A DNA stretch of 64,000 bases from Planococcus citri (taxonomy: Eukaryota; Arthropoda; Insecta; Hemiptera; Pseudococcidae), in contig NC_088678.1 of the NCBI RefSeq assembly GCF_950023065.1, forward strand, positions 67,114,460 through 67,178,459, in the 5' to 3' direction. The notes beneath the pieces are model-generated. The model made no database searches, was not told where the DNA came from, and was given only the letters and a program-made list of their open reading frames with translations. The position numbers and the translations under genes are program-made. This document shows positions 22,991-34,680 of the stretch, piece after piece (within the stretch, counting starts at the first letter, position 1; the number at the start of each line of letters is the position of its first letter).

Positions 22991-24960
22991 AGGTAGGTAA
23001 TTTCAAATCGGTGGAGAAAATTCAACTTCTGCTGGAGGCTGAAGATCTGTTTGAAAATGGCAGTGATCAGTTTTGCGAATCATTTTTTACGTGGTAGAAA
23101 CATTTTTGAATAATTTATTGCAAAAATTAGTGATTTTGAAATTTTTTCAAGAATTGAGATTTCCAACTTGTAAAAAAAGTATGCTAAACTTTTCAACCAA
23201 TCGCTGGTAATTTGCAAGTAACCTGCTCTAATCGATTTGAAAGGTTGAATTTTACATGTCAGAATTGAATTTTCAGCTGCTAGAGTTTGATTACAGCGCC
23301 CTCCAGAGCGATTTGAAGTTGCTGGAAAAAAGTCTATTTTGTTCTGGAAGTTGGAAATCGGTTCGAAAATGGTGGCAATCGAGTTCAGTGGTTGATTTCA
23401 GAGGAGTTCAAGATGTTTTAAGTGATTTGTTGTAAAAAATGTTAAATTTTTAATTTTTTTTAAACTTGAGGTTTTCAACTTGCAAAAAAAGTACACTTTT
23501 CAACCCATCTCTAGAAGTTTGCAATTAATTCACCTGCCCAGATTGATTTGAAAGGTCGAATTCATATGTCAGGATTTAATTTTCAGCTGCTAGAGTTGAC
23601 TACAGCGCTCTCTAGAGCGATTTGAAGTTGCTGGAAAAAAGTCAATTTTGTTCTGGAAGCTCCAAATTGGCTCGAAAATGCTGACAATCGAATTTAGTGG
23701 TTGATTATGATTTCATAGGCGTTCAAGATGTTTTGAGTAATTTATTGTATAAATTTCAAATTTTGGATTTTTTTTTTCAAACTTGAGATTTTTAATTTGT
23801 AAAAAAAGTACACTTTTCAACCCATCTCTAGAAATTTGCAATTCACCTGCCTTGATCGATTTGAAAGGTCGAATTTATGTCACGATTAAATTTTCGGCTG
23901 CTAGAGTTGAATACAGCCACGCCTTCTAGAGCGATTTGAAGTTTCTGGAAGAAAGTCAATTTTGTTCTGGAAGTTCCAAATTGGCTCGAAAATGGTGGCA
24001 ATCGAATTCAAAGGTTGATTGCAGAGGTGTTCAAAATGTTTATGATTTGTTGTAAAAAATTGAAAATTTTGGATTTTTTGTTTCAAACTTGAGATTTTCA
24101 ACTACACTTGTCAACCCATCTCTCGAAATTTGCAATTCACCTGCTCTGATTGATTTCAAAGTTCGAATTTATGTCAGGATTAAATTTTCAGCTGCTAATA
24201 GGGTTGATTACAGCGCTCTCTAGAGCGATTTGAAGTTGCTAAAAAAAGTCAATTTTGTTTTTGAAGCTCCAAATCGGCTCGAAATGGTGACGATCGAATT
24301 TAGTCGTTAATTTCACAGGAGTTCAAGATGTTTTGAGTGATTTGTTGTAAAAAATGTAAGATTTTGGATTTTTTTTTCACTTGAGATTTTTATTTTCAAC
24401 TTGCAAAAAATCATTAACAATTTGCAATTCAACTGCCCTAATCGATAGAAAAATGATGTCGAACTTATGACAGGATTAAATTTTCAGATGCCGAAGTTGA
24501 TTACAGCTTCTTCTGGAGCGATTTAAAGTTGCTTGAGGAAAGTCAATTTTTGCTGGAGGTTCCAAATCAGCTGGAAAATGATGGAAATCAATTTGGGGGG
24601 CGGGGGAGGAGGCGGTCGACTTTAGAGGATGGAACAGATTTTGAGTACCTAATTTATTACAGAAATTGACGATTTGAGATTTTTTTTTGAAATTTGAGAT
24701 TAAAAACATCTACATATTTCAACCTGTATCCTTGAATTAGCGATTTACCTCCCTTGATCGATTCGAAATGTCGAATTTATTGACAGGATTATATTTTCAA
24801 CCGCCAAAATCGATCACAACGCCTTCTGGGGCGATTTGGAATTTGCTGGAAACAAATCAGCTCTTGCTGGAGGCTCCAGTTCAATTCAAAAATGGTGCCA
24901 GTCCATTCGAGGAGGTTGACTTTAGTATTGGATAAACCTATAGTTAGAATTGTATCAGTA
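22990..24960. repeat. Tandem array of about six ~300-bp units
   Basis: The landmark GAGCGATTTGAAGTTGCTGG or a close variant starts near 23306, 23615, 23929, 24223, 24516 and 24829, a spacing of 293-314 bp. Each unit also holds TTTTCAGCTGCTAGAGTTGA and TTGTTCTGGAAGCTCCAAAT. The units diverge more toward both ends. Related single units occur at about 43860-44600, 47940-48360, 49540-49930 and 52430-52770, so this is a dispersed family that has become tandem here. No coding signal. Confidence 0.72.
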
Positions 24961-25667
24961 TCTCTATATTTACTCTTTTTACAGAAAATAAGGGTTTCAA
25001 AAATTCGCCAAAAATCGAAAAATCAACTTCGGTAGCTGAAAATTTGGTTATGATGTCTCATGTCAGTCTGAGTGATGTGCTCTTTCAGTGAACCAAATTT
25101 CAGCTCAATCTCAGTTTACTGGGTGAGAAGATTCCCTAGTTAGAGAGGAGAGTTCAGGTTCGATTATTGGTCTCTGAACACGAATTTTTCGTTCATCTTT
25201 GAGTTGTTGAAAAACATGGTGTAATAGATTGCTGATTCGATACTATCGAAAGATTCTCACAGAGCACTCTCCTAATATTTTTACCGAATTTGAGCTCCTC
25301 GAGACACTTTTTTGTTGGAAGGGGGATAGTGGCTTTCTGTCATGGCTCGTTTTCATTGAATCTGAACTCTGATTTTTTCATTTGTTACACAACTTTTGAT
25401 TTTTCTTTCGATCAATTTCCTCCAGTATTCCAAAAAAATTTGAAAAGATCTTTCTTTAGCCGTCCCTCAATTCAGGCGAGAGTTTGGAGCCTACCAGCCC
25501 GATTTTTCAAGCAAAAATCAGTCTAAAATACAAATATTATTACGATCGATGGTCTTGTTCTTTAAAATTGAATTTTTCACAATAAAATATCAACTCATTA
25601 TTTTTTTAAAACTATTATTTTCATTTTTATTTTTATTTCTATCCCATACCTACATAGTTATCATCAT
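24961..25667. other. Noncoding downstream of gene B
   Basis: Contains AACCAAATTTCAGCTCAATC at about 25091, a phrase shared with 49880 and 52735 and part of the same dispersed repeat family. No gene seen. Confidence 0.35.
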
Positions 25668-27599
25668 TTAGAAAAAGAATCCCGAAAATACAGTCGAGAA
25701 ATACTGTTTAACCGTTTTCCCCACGTTTATCGAGTTCGTATCGGTATTCTCCGCAGCAGGCAGCGGCGCAGCAGTCGTCCGAGGTGTCTCAGGACGTGGA
25801 GGACGTGTCGGAATTGTAGACGCAATAGCCGCTTCGATTCTCTCCACGATCGATTTCGATTCAACCTTATCCAACTTGGTACTCGATTTGGCATCATATA
25901 CCGAATAATCTTCAAACTTGATGTTCATTTTACCAGCTTCGACATCTGCTATGGCCTTAACACGTTCAGCTGTGAAACTCAATTCCGTAGGATTCTTTGT
26001 TGGCGAACCAGGGATAAATTTCTGCATTGTTCCTCGCACATTGGTAAATTGTATCGTGAGGAAGTTTTCTTGATTCGAGCTATCTGCTGAGATGCTGTGT
26101 AAATCCCACGATCCGGTGATGGTTACGTTGCTCAATGTGTCCTCTGTCGACGAAACCTTAGCTATGGAATAGTACCAATTCTGTTGTTGATTTTCTGGTG
26201 TCGAGTCGCATTGTTTGAATTCGTAATATCGCTTGAAACTCTCTTTTACAATAATGCCTTGGACAAGCATGGACAAATAAAGTCTCACGATGGATTCGTT
26301 GACAGATTCGTTGGCGAGTGCACTCAAGTATTTTGTGATTGCTTGTTTTACTCGGGTGTCTTCGCTCGGCCAGTATACGTACTCGGGATCGAGTGGTTTG
26401 AACTGTAATTTAAAATGGATGGTTTTCATCTGACAGGTTTTTTTCCCAAGTAATTTGACTGTGTATTTACCTGTATTTGATCGAGATTTTGAATAACTGC
26501 GCTCAAATTACCCGGCCCGGGCTGAGGTGATGATCTCGTGATGTTGACATGTAAAGGATTGATGTCGCCTTTAACGTATTGATTGCTGCCCAAATATGCT
26601 TTCAATGATGCCGATCCCAATTCGTAATGTATGTTGATGTCCTGTAAAATGCAAGTTTTTCATTTATTATATTACTTTAAGATATTTTTACCAATTAACG
26701 TTTGCGATAGAACTCCAGGTACTCACTGTTGGGCAAATAGTAGTAGGTGCGAAGAATATCTGAAATTTTGTATCTGCTGACATATTTACATACATTGTAA
26801 TATTGTGAACAGGTCTTTCCCTCGCGTCAGCGAATTCATGCGACATTATACGAATTTCATTTGGACGAGGCTTAAACTCTGTCTTTTTCATATATCGTCT
26901 TGGATGGTAGTTTGACATCCACTCACCGAAGGTTTCGTTCAAAAATTTCGTTAAATTTTCCGTTATGTCGATGCTCTGTTTGGAAGAACTTGTTTCATTG
27001 ACTGGTACATTTTCTGTAACAATTGAGAAATTTTTATTGGGTGGTGCGCAGAGTTTTGAGAAGTATTCGGAGGTATAAATAGGCCAATGTTGATTTCTTT
27101 TTATACCTATATTGTGATACAAAAGAACCTTTGGACTTGATTAGATTAAAATGTGAAGTTGAATTCCGCTATTGATTACCTCAAATGTGTCGAAACGTTT
27201 TACGAATACCTGGTTAATGGTTATAGCTTCCCAAATTGATTTTTGGACTTGGAATATTTTTAGAATGAGTGTAATGTCCCAAATTCATATTGAAAGGTGG
27301 GTATACATTTCCTAGTTTTTGAGTGGAAGTTTAAAGAAAAAATTATGTTTACTGAAGAGTAACCATTTGAACTTGTTTGACCCCTTTTCTAAATTATTAT
27401 CGAGTTCACTTGCACTTCGTTTTTTTTTTTTTTTTTTACATACTCAATAATCCAGCATTAATAAATTGAGCACTACTTTACTATGGAGATGTCACTAAAA
27501 ATTTACAAAAATATGTGATATATTGTAGGTACTAATGAAATAATTATTACCTGCGAATGAAAACCAGACTATAAAAATAATACACGTTACGAAATTCAT
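25668..27599 (-). CDS. Gene B: secreted protein of the tandem family, four exons
   Basis: Exons: 27551-27599 (MNFVTCIIFIVWFSFA plus G), 26727-27013 (starts ENVPVNETSSS, includes DITENLTKFLNETFGEW), 26471-26641 (starts DINIHYELGSASLKAYLG) and 25668-26402 (starts FKPLDPEYVYWPSEDTRVKQ). Phases 1/0/0 give 413 residues. Core motifs are WYYSIAKVSST, LSNVTITGSWDLHSIS, LTIQFTNVRGTMQKF, ELSFTAERVKAIAD, MNIKFEDYSVYDAKSS and SIVERIEAAIAST. A Pro-rich C-terminal tail (RPPRPETPRTTAAP) ends FSGFFF. Closest to gene C (shared FKPL.P.Y start and FEDYS). The signal peptide predicts secretion; function unknown. Confidence 0.78.
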
Positions 27600-28023
27600 A
27601 GCAAATGAGTAAAACAGACACTTTTTACTGAACGGAATTTTCGGAACGAATGATGCTGAGCAGATACATTCATTTGTTTATGTATTTCAATTTTTATGTT
27701 GCTACTGTTATCAATAAAAGGGTTCATAGTTCGTTGAAAATATTAGGTGAGAATCAGCCGCAGAATGAATGAATTTACTTGTATCAGGTATGATATACTC
27801 GTATAATCATACGAGTATACAGGGTGTCCTGCCACAGAATATCCCCTATATTTTATCAGTAACATGGACAAATTATCTTGAGAGGGGAACTTTTCGAAGT
27901 GGACTCTCCGATTCGAATGAAACTAAGCTAGATCGATAGAGCATGTCTTAAAATCCTCAGAACCGAAATTTCAGATCCAGAAAATTCATTTTTGATGAAT
28001 TTTTAAAAATTCAAAGAAGTTGT
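27600..28023. other. Upstream of gene B, with a repeat end interrupted by the copia element
   Basis: Contains TACAGGGTGTCCTGCCACAG at about 27819, a sequence type often found at the ends of dispersed insect repeats. Bases 28019-28023 (GTTGT) are the left copy of the copia target-site duplication. Confidence 0.4.
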
Positions 28024-28444
28024 TGTACGATAAATCGATCAAAATCGATAAATCTGACTCAAAGAATATTGACTTTTAATCAAACAATTCGACATACTAA
28101 AACATAACGACTCAAAATAAATAGAAATATTTATTTACTCGGTCAATGACCTAAGTCAATGAACCAAAACAAAAACAAAATTGAGCAGAAGCTCGACAAC
28201 TTTATAACTCGACGATTGAATCAATATTAACACGTCGAACTTATATACATAACGAAAACAACGAAAAATAAACGATAATTTAACAGCCAACAGTTTACGC
28301 GATTTTACGAAAAGAACAAAATTTCATTAAAAACATAACCAGCGATATTTAGAATTCGCGAAACGAATTTTATTTTTTATTTAAAAATAAAAACTAAAAT
28401 TACCGAGCATAAACGTTACGGTTACGGTATCAATTTTGCCAACA
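28024..28444 (-). repeat. Copia 3' LTR
   Basis: 421 bp with TG...CA termini. On the minus strand it is preceded by ATGGTGGGG, a purine-rich priming site (plus-strand 28445-28453). Confidence 0.93.
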
Positions 28445-28618
28445 CCCCACCATAAAAATATTTTACCTAACACGCGTACCACTTAAATAAACGTAAAACT
28501 TGTTGCTTCTTATCATTACCGGTGTTTGTAAACACTACGATAAAAAAAAATATTTTTACAGCAAAATTTCAGTTAAAACTATACTTATATTATACAAAAA
28601 TCTACTCGAAAACATAAT
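28445..28618 (-). other. Copia 3' untranslated region with polypurine tract
   Basis: The minus-strand TGGTGGGG at 28445-28452 abuts the 3' LTR and is the likely plus-strand DNA primer site. Confidence 0.6.
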
Positions 28619-31600
28619 TTAAGTGTTAAACAATGACTCACAGAGTCTGTCGAATATGGTACGTGTCGTGGCTTTGGTCAAAATATCGGCAAGTTGATCT
28701 GCCGAAGATATCTTTTGCAAGTATATAATCTGTTTCGTGACTAAATCGCGTATATGATGGTAACAGACATCTATATGTCTGGTACGTTTGGATTCGACCG
28801 TGTTCGCTACAGCAATCGCTGCGTTCGAATCGCAGTACACCGGTACGGTATCTATACGAACTTCCAATTCAAGAAATAAATTTCGCCAAGCCAAAACTTC
28901 CTTACCAGATGAACTTAAAGCAACGTACTCCGCTTCACACGACGAAAGACTAACACAATTTTGTTTCTTGACTACCCAGTCAATAACGTTGCCATAATGT
29001 AACACGAAAATTCCAGACGTTGACTTCCTGTCTAAACAATCACCAGCGAAGTCCGAATCTACGTATACTCTTACAGAGTATTTATCAACGACTTCAGGTA
29101 TTACGTAGGTAAGTTTCACGTTCAACGTACTACGTAAATACCTGAGAATACGCTTACTATATTCGAATAGCTCCTTGTTTGCCAAGTGCTGGTATCTGCT
29201 TAGAAAGTTTACAGCAAAAGCGATATCGGGACGTGTTCCCCTTGCTATGTAACTTAAACTTCCTAAGAGACCACGCACTTTGGTTTCATAACTTTTATCG
29301 AGCTTGAGATTGGTAATCTTCAAGCCCGGTTCGATTGGAGTTGAGATACTATTCGAATTAGATAAACCGTAATCATTAACTAACTGCTCGATATATGAAT
29401 TTTGATGTATTTCTAACTTTTCTTTACTACGATTAATTTCCATTCCAATGAACTTTTTGCATTGTTCCAGGTCTCTGATTCCAAAACGCTCATTCAATCG
29501 CTTGACCAACCACTCAATTAGACGATCATCGCAACCTGTAATTAGAAAATCGTCTACGTAAACGACAAACACGCAACGTAGAGGATTTTCGGCATCGAAG
29601 TAGACACACGGATCAACTTTGCTCCTTACGAAACCGAGCGAAAGTAAGTACTCGTTCAATTTAGCGTTCCACGACTTGGGACTCGTTTTTAACCCATATA
29701 ACGAACGTTTGAGAATATATACGACACCTTTTTCTTCGTTAGTCCCTTTCGGTGGGTTGAACATAATACCTCGGTTTATATCTCCATTGAGAAATGCAGT
29801 ACTTACATCTAGCTGTCTCAACTGCCACTTGTTGACCATAGCTAGATTAAGCATCGAGCGTATTATCGGTTGATTAGGTGTTGGAGCGTAAATTTCATCC
29901 AATTCATAGAAATGATTGTCTTTGAAACCACGCAACACCAATCTCGCCTTAAATTTCACCCCACCATTCGAGTTGATTTTTTTCTTTAGAACCCACTTAC
30001 TGTCTACTTTCGAATAATTCTCTTTATTTACGCTTTTTTCAGATGCTGAATACCAAACGTCCTTGATCTCCATCGCCTTTAACTCTTCATCTATCGCTAC
30101 ACGCCAAAATTTCGACTCAGGACCGTTTAACGCTTCTTCATACGTAAGGTCATCGACCCCAGCGAGTGCAAAACAAGCAAAATCATCGGATCGATCGTCG
30201 GTAGCTGAAGTATCAATCATACTACGATCAACGTTGATTTCACCGCTACATTCGGCTTCGCTCAACTCATCTGGGTTTACCCAAGATGAGCACCCAGGAG
30301 CTGACTCTACCGAACTACGTACATCTTGCTGATTCGTAGGTATGATATCTACGTCATTTATACTTACAGTTACAGACGTTTTGATCAAATGATCGTTGAT
30401 GATATCGTGTATCTTACGCGTTTCATCGACTTCTACGCAACTCGAATTCGTAAATTTATTTCGTAAAACATCGTACAATACATAACCTGTCTCTGTAAAA
30501 CCGAGTAAAACCATATCGATCGACTTCTCATCAGTTTTCTTTCTCTTTTCAGGCGGTACCAGAACTCGTGCAACGCTTCCAAACAATCTCACTCTCGATA
30601 AATCCGGCTTTCGGCGATTCCACAGCTCGTACGGTGACAGATCGTTCAAGGCAGAATGCGGTAAACGATTGTACACGTAGTTCGCCGTGTATGCAGCGTA
30701 AAGCCAAAATTTATTCGTTAACCCGCCTTCGTATAACAGAGCTCTCATTTTTTCCTGTATGGTTCGGAAAAAACGCTCGACGGTGCCATTATGCTGCTTC
30801 TCATACGGCTCACTGTTCTGCATCAATATGCCTTTCTCATCGACAAACTCTTTGAAGGTACCTCTGATAAACTCGCTAGCGTTGTCGCACCTTATACGCT
30901 TAACCTTCGTATTCCATAACGTTTCACTAATATTGACATACTTTTTTAGGTAGGTACCTACTTCAGCTTTACTTCTCATTCCGAACGTTACTCCCCATCT
31001 CGTACAGTCATCTACGAAGCCAATCAAATATCGCTCGCCTTCTAGTCCTTCTGTAATAGGACCCATTACGTCAATATGAACAAGATCGAGTGGATTTGGA
31101 TACCTATACCTACTCGAATCATAGGTATGTTTTTTCTGTTTAGCTTTGCAACAAATTTGACATTGATTAAAAGGTGGACAATCACATCCACGTAACTCAG
31201 GAATCTTATCCAACACCGTCTTGCTCGTATGAGCCAACCTACGATGCCAGATGTCGCCTTCACCTTTTAATTTATTTATCTGTTTTTTGTTTTTCAGATT
31301 TACATCACTGTCACTGCACGTACCGGTATTTCCTATACCTACACTTGAAACATTCAAATTTCCAATACCAGAATCATTACCTATCGTCGTCGAAGTATTA
31401 CCTACATTTGTCGAGTCGCTAACATCATTTGTAATCAACGCAGATGAATAATCAGAACAAGAGTACAACATAGGAGGTATATTAATCATAAACTGAATCG
31501 TATACAATCCATTATCGTTAAGTACTAATCTAGACACGATGTTTCCCGCAGGATCGACCAAACGAGGATCTTCATCGAAGAAGAAACGATAACCATTCGC

Positions 31601-33526
31601 TACGATTTTCGACACGGACAGAAGACTAAAAGAAAGACTAGGTACGTAGTATACCTCGTTCAACCAATAGACGTTTCCGTCATCGGCTAGAACTCTCAAT
31701 CGACCTACTCCTTCTTTGATCAAAGAGACTTCACAATGAGCGGATTGTAAACTTTCGTTTATTTTCCTCTCATCATGCAAGACTCCACGATGTTTCAGAA
31801 AATGCGACGTCGCGCCACTGTCGACGACAAACGTGATAAAATCGACGCCGTCGTCGTCGTTTGTCTCGACGTATGCATTTTCTTCACCGAGATTCAAAGC
31901 AGTCGAGTCACCTAAAAAATAATTCGAACCGATATTTACGTTACGCGAATTTCCGAAATTTGAAATCGCGATACTATCACCGAAACTGCTACGACCGACT
32001 CTATTTTTAACGAAATCATCTACGATATTACCACTACGACTGTCTTCTAACGAAAAATTTTTCTTTTTTTCAGAAGTCGACGGAAAAAGACCTAACGCGA
32101 TCGACGGACGAGGACCTGACGAACCGGACGAACCTGCAGTACCAGACGTACCCGACGTACCACTCGACGAACCGTTACCACCGTTATTACGCGACGAATC
32201 ACCGTTCTGCGGACAATTACGACCTATATGCCCGGTTAGATTGCATCGATAGCAAACGATACTTCCCCGAGGGTTGGTATCGTTTCTATAATTCCCTCCG
32301 GCGGATCGACAAGACTTGGCCATGTGGCCCCGTTTATGACACTTATAGCAGGTACGATCTTTGGCTTGTACGAAGCCATTATTACCACTACAATCACCGT
32401 TACCGTTCGACGAATTACCGGACGAGTTCGAATTACTACTACGCGATTTATTACGATTACGATTACGTTTATTATTATTACCGGATTGATCGGATGCGGC
32501 CATTGCTGAACCAGTACTTGTCGAACTCTTCGAAGTCGAGGAGTTCTTCGAGGTATCTTCCAAACTCAAAAGCAACGATGAAATTAACTTTGGATTTGGG
32601 TCTCCAGCTGTGACGTGAACCAGTCCTCGAGCAGTCATACGCACTGATTCATACTTCGGCGAATTGCCTAACGCATTGATCAGATACGTATAGATCTCCG
32701 ATGGAGTCAACTTCACGTCCAAACTCTCCATATCATTGATTAACGTATAAAATGCCTCCAAGAACTCCTTCGGACCTTTGTACATATCGATGACAATCTT
32801 CGAAATACGAGTTCGACAGTCGATAATTGCTGCTTGGTTTTCCGCCTGGTACAAGGAGTTGAGCTCCGTCCAGAATACGTACGGATCCTCTGTCTCCTTG
32901 ACCAGTCGGAAAACGTTCTCAGCTACGTGCCTAATTAAAATTTCTAAAGCTTTCGCTTTTTTACGCGACGATAACGAATTTACTTCTAAAATTGCGGTCT
33001 GAAGTCCTTTGGCTGCCAAAATAACTTTGATTTTTCTTTTCCAGGACACGAAGCCCGTACCGCGAAAGACCATCGACTCCATTACACGATTATCACCGGC
33101 ACCAAACATATTTTCACTCGACGAACTACTCGAATCGGATTCTACAGCTACGTCGTCAGACTCGTCGTCGCTACTTTCACTACCTTCGGACTCGTCGTCG
33201 GATGGACCAGGAGGTGGAGGAGGTGGAGGACCGGATGGTAGATTTGATGAAGGAAGAACGGGATCGATAGGATCAGCTTGTTCACCAGAACCAGAACTAC
33301 TCGTACCAGCTGCGTTAGCGTCGCCGGAACTTTGATTTGACTCAGATAAGTCACCACTTTTCGAATTAATCGTAGCTGAATTAGCCACGGTACTTTGTTG
33401 TTGACTTTGACTTTCAGGTTCGAAGCCTAGAAAAGGACCTGAACTACGTTTACTACTACTACTACCGTCGTCGGATTCTGAATCGTCTCTCGTCACAGAT
33501 TTCCCTGATCGGAGATAGGACAGCAT
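28619..33526 (-). CDS. Copia Gag-Pol polyprotein
   Basis: 1635 residues, no internal stops. From the N-terminus: an acidic Ser/Asp-rich region with a proline run (about 99-105); a Gag region; two CCHC zinc knuckles at about 393-406 (CYKCHKRGHMAKSC) and 425-438 (CYRCNLTGHIGRNC); an aspartic protease with DSGATSHF at about 569; an integrase zinc-binding motif (HRRLAH and CQIC); the integrase triad (DLVHIDVMGP, IRCDNASEF, NGTVERFFRTIQEK); RT with WVLKKKI, LDVSTAFLNGDI and YVDDFLITG; and RNase H with YVDSDFAGD, SSCEAEYVALSS and KTRHIDVCYHHIRD. Integrase precedes RT, which defines Ty1/copia rather than Gypsy. All catalytic motifs look whole. The ORF is single, with no Gag/Pol frameshift, so the way Gag excess is produced is not apparent. 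Confidence 0.95.
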   Translation of the reverse strand: MLSYLRSGKSVTRDDSESDDGSSSSKRSSGPFLGFEPESQSQQQSTVANSATINSKSGDLSESNQSSGDANAAGTSSSGSGEQADPIDPVLPSSNLPSGPPPPPPPGPSDDESEGSESSDDESDDVAVESDSSSSSSENMFGAGDNRVMESMVFRGTGFVSWKRKIKVILAAKGLQTAILEVNSLSSRKKAKALEILIRHVAENVFRLVKETEDPYVFWTELNSLYQAENQAAIIDCRTRISKIVIDMYKGPKEFLEAFYTLINDMESLDVKLTPSEIYTYLINALGNSPKYESVRMTARGLVHVTAGDPNPKLISSLLLSLEDTSKNSSTSKSSTSTGSAMAASDQSGNNNKRNRNRNKSRSSNSNSSGNSSNGNGDCSGNNGFVQAKDRTCYKCHKRGHMAKSCRSAGGNYRNDTNPRGSIVCYRCNLTGHIGRNCPQNGDSSRNNGGNGSSSGTSGTSGTAGSSGSSGPRPSIALGLFPSTSEKKKNFSLEDSRSGNIVDDFVKNRVGRSSFGDSIAISNFGNSRNVNIGSNYFLGDSTALNLGEENAYVETNDDDGVDFITFVVDSGATSHFLKHRGVLHDERKINESLQSAHCEVSLIKEGVGRLRVLADDGNVYWLNEVYYVPSLSFSLLSVSKIVANGYRFFFDEDPRLVDPAGNIVSRLVLNDNGLYTIQFMINIPPMLYSCSDYSSALITNDVSDSTNVGNTSTTIGNDSGIGNLNVSSVGIGNTGTCSDSDVNLKNKKQINKLKGEGDIWHRRLAHTSKTVLDKIPELRGCDCPPFNQCQICCKAKQKKHTYDSSRYRYPNPLDLVHIDVMGPITEGLEGERYLIGFVDDCTRWGVTFGMRSKAEVGTYLKKYVNISETLWNTKVKRIRCDNASEFIRGTFKEFVDEKGILMQNSEPYEKQHNGTVERFFRTIQEKMRALLYEGGLTNKFWLYAAYTANYVYNRLPHSALNDLSPYELWNRRKPDLSRVRLFGSVARVLVPPEKRKKTDEKSIDMVLLGFTETGYVLYDVLRNKFTNSSCVEVDETRKIHDIINDHLIKTSVTVSINDVDIIPTNQQDVRSSVESAPGCSSWVNPDELSEAECSGEINVDRSMIDTSATDDRSDDFACFALAGVDDLTYEEALNGPESKFWRVAIDEELKAMEIKDVWYSASEKSVNKENYSKVDSKWVLKKKINSNGGVKFKARLVLRGFKDNHFYELDEIYAPTPNQPIIRSMLNLAMVNKWQLRQLDVSTAFLNGDINRGIMFNPPKGTNEEKGVVYILKRSLYGLKTSPKSWNAKLNEYLLSLGFVRSKVDPCVYFDAENPLRCVFVVYVDDFLITGCDDRLIEWLVKRLNERFGIRDLEQCKKFIGMEINRSKEKLEIHQNSYIEQLVNDYGLSNSNSISTPIEPGLKITNLKLDKSYETKVRGLLGSLSYIARGTRPDIAFAVNFLSRYQHLANKELFEYSKRILRYLRSTLNVKLTYVIPEVVDKYSVRVYVDSDFAGDCLDRKSTSGIFVLHYGNVIDWVVKKQNCVSLSSCEAEYVALSSSGKEVLAWRNLFLELEVRIDTVPVYCDSNAAIAVANTVESKRTRHIDVCYHHIRDLVTKQIIYLQKISSADQLADILTKATTRTIFDRLCESLFNT

Positions 33527-33657
33527 TTACAACTCGTCGTCGAATTCAAAGAAATCAGACAGCTACACAAGCCGGATACACGAACGAGCAATTCCACACA
33601 GGATACCAAATCGTCGTCGAACTACAGAGCGTTTCACCAACTACGCTCACGCTACCA
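33527..33657 (-). promoter_or_regulatory. Copia leader with primer-binding site
   Basis: Directly next to the 5' LTR the minus strand reads TGGTAGCGTGAGCG (about 33644-33657). The initial TGG fits pairing with a tRNA CCA end, and TGGTAGC matches the start expected for an initiator-Met tRNA primer, but the later bases do not, so the tRNA is unassigned. Confidence 0.55.
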
Positions 33658-34078
33658 TGTACGATAAATCGATCAAAATCGATAAATCTGACTCAAAGAA
33701 TATTGACTTTTAATCAAACAATTCGACATACTAAAACATAACGACTCAAAATAAATAGAAATATTTATTTACTCGGTCAATGACCTAAGTCAATGAACCA
33801 AAACAAAAACAAAATTGAGCAGAAGCTCGACAACTTTATAACTCGACGATTGAATCAATATTAACACGACGAACTTATATACATAACGAAAACAACGAAA
33901 AATAAACGATAATTTAACAGCCAACAGTTTACGCGATTTTACGAAAAGAACAAAATTTCATTAAAAACATAACCAGCGATATTTAGAATTCGCGAAACGA
34001 ATTTTATTTTTTATTTAAAAATAAAAACTAAAATTACCGAGCATAAACGTTACGGTTACGGTATCAATTTTGCCAACA
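33658..34078 (-). repeat. Copia 5' LTR
   Basis: 421 bp, near-identical to 28024-28444; should contain the element's promoter. Confidence 0.93.
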
Positions 34079-34680
34079 GTTGTTTTGAGGAAAATTTTTC
34101 AATTTTTTTTGTGAAATGTAAATTTAAAAATTTTTTTTGAACAAAGGGAACCAATGTGAATTGTTCCTTCAATTCGATTACCACACATCGAGAATTACTA
34201 GTTTTGGAACATTTTGCAGCCTCCAGCAATTTTTGAAGTTATCTGTAGAAATTTCAAATCATTCAGAAATGCTAAAAATGTACCTACTTTAGGATCTGTA
34301 ACTCTGGTCGATGCTTATTGGGCCCTTCTCGACCGTTTTAGCTGCTTATCGTGAAATTTCAGAAGTGCCAGTTGCTAGTTCAAAAGTAAATTTTTGATCG
34401 ATTTTGTAATTTTTAGAAAAAGTAAAAAAAAGGGGTCAGATTCTCAAAGAAGGTTGGTTTATTACGAGTGGATTTCTCGGTATGATAAGCACTAATTGAA
34501 GTTATAGATACTTAATTTTCAAAAGTTTATTTTTTTCATAAACCTTGGAGCAAGAAAAATGACAATAACATTCATGAAATGAATAATTCGCGAAAGTATA
34601 CACTTTTTTACTCTTTCTCAACTCGCTACATTGCATTTTTAGTGCTAAAATTGCAACCAAATATGTAAATGTAGTCTCGT
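34079..34680. other. Spacer right of the copia insertion
   Basis: Starts with the GTTGT target duplication (34079-34083) and continues the interrupted repeat. It includes the phrase TTGCAGCCTCCAGCAATTTTTGAAG (in two parts, near 34213), related to the 300-bp repeat family. No gene. Confidence 0.35.

Larger units (their letters stand above)
28024..34078 (-). mobile_element. Apparently intact Ty1/copia LTR retrotransposon
   Basis: 6055 bp, bounded by two 421-bp LTRs (28024-28444 and 33658-34078) that begin TGTACG and end CCAACA. A 5-bp target duplication GTTGT lies at 28019-28023 and 34079-34083. The LTRs differ at one position by eye (T at 28235 versus A in the other), which indicates recent insertion. 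A single 1635-codon ORF encodes Gag, protease, integrase, RT and RNase H in copia order. It lies between genes B and C on the same strand as the gene array. Confidence 0.95.

Noticed and set aside
28788..33335. Plus-strand open frames such as 29619-29873, 30063-30332 and 33009-33335
   Set aside because: They are antisense shadows of the copia Gag-Pol frame, caused by its biased codon use.
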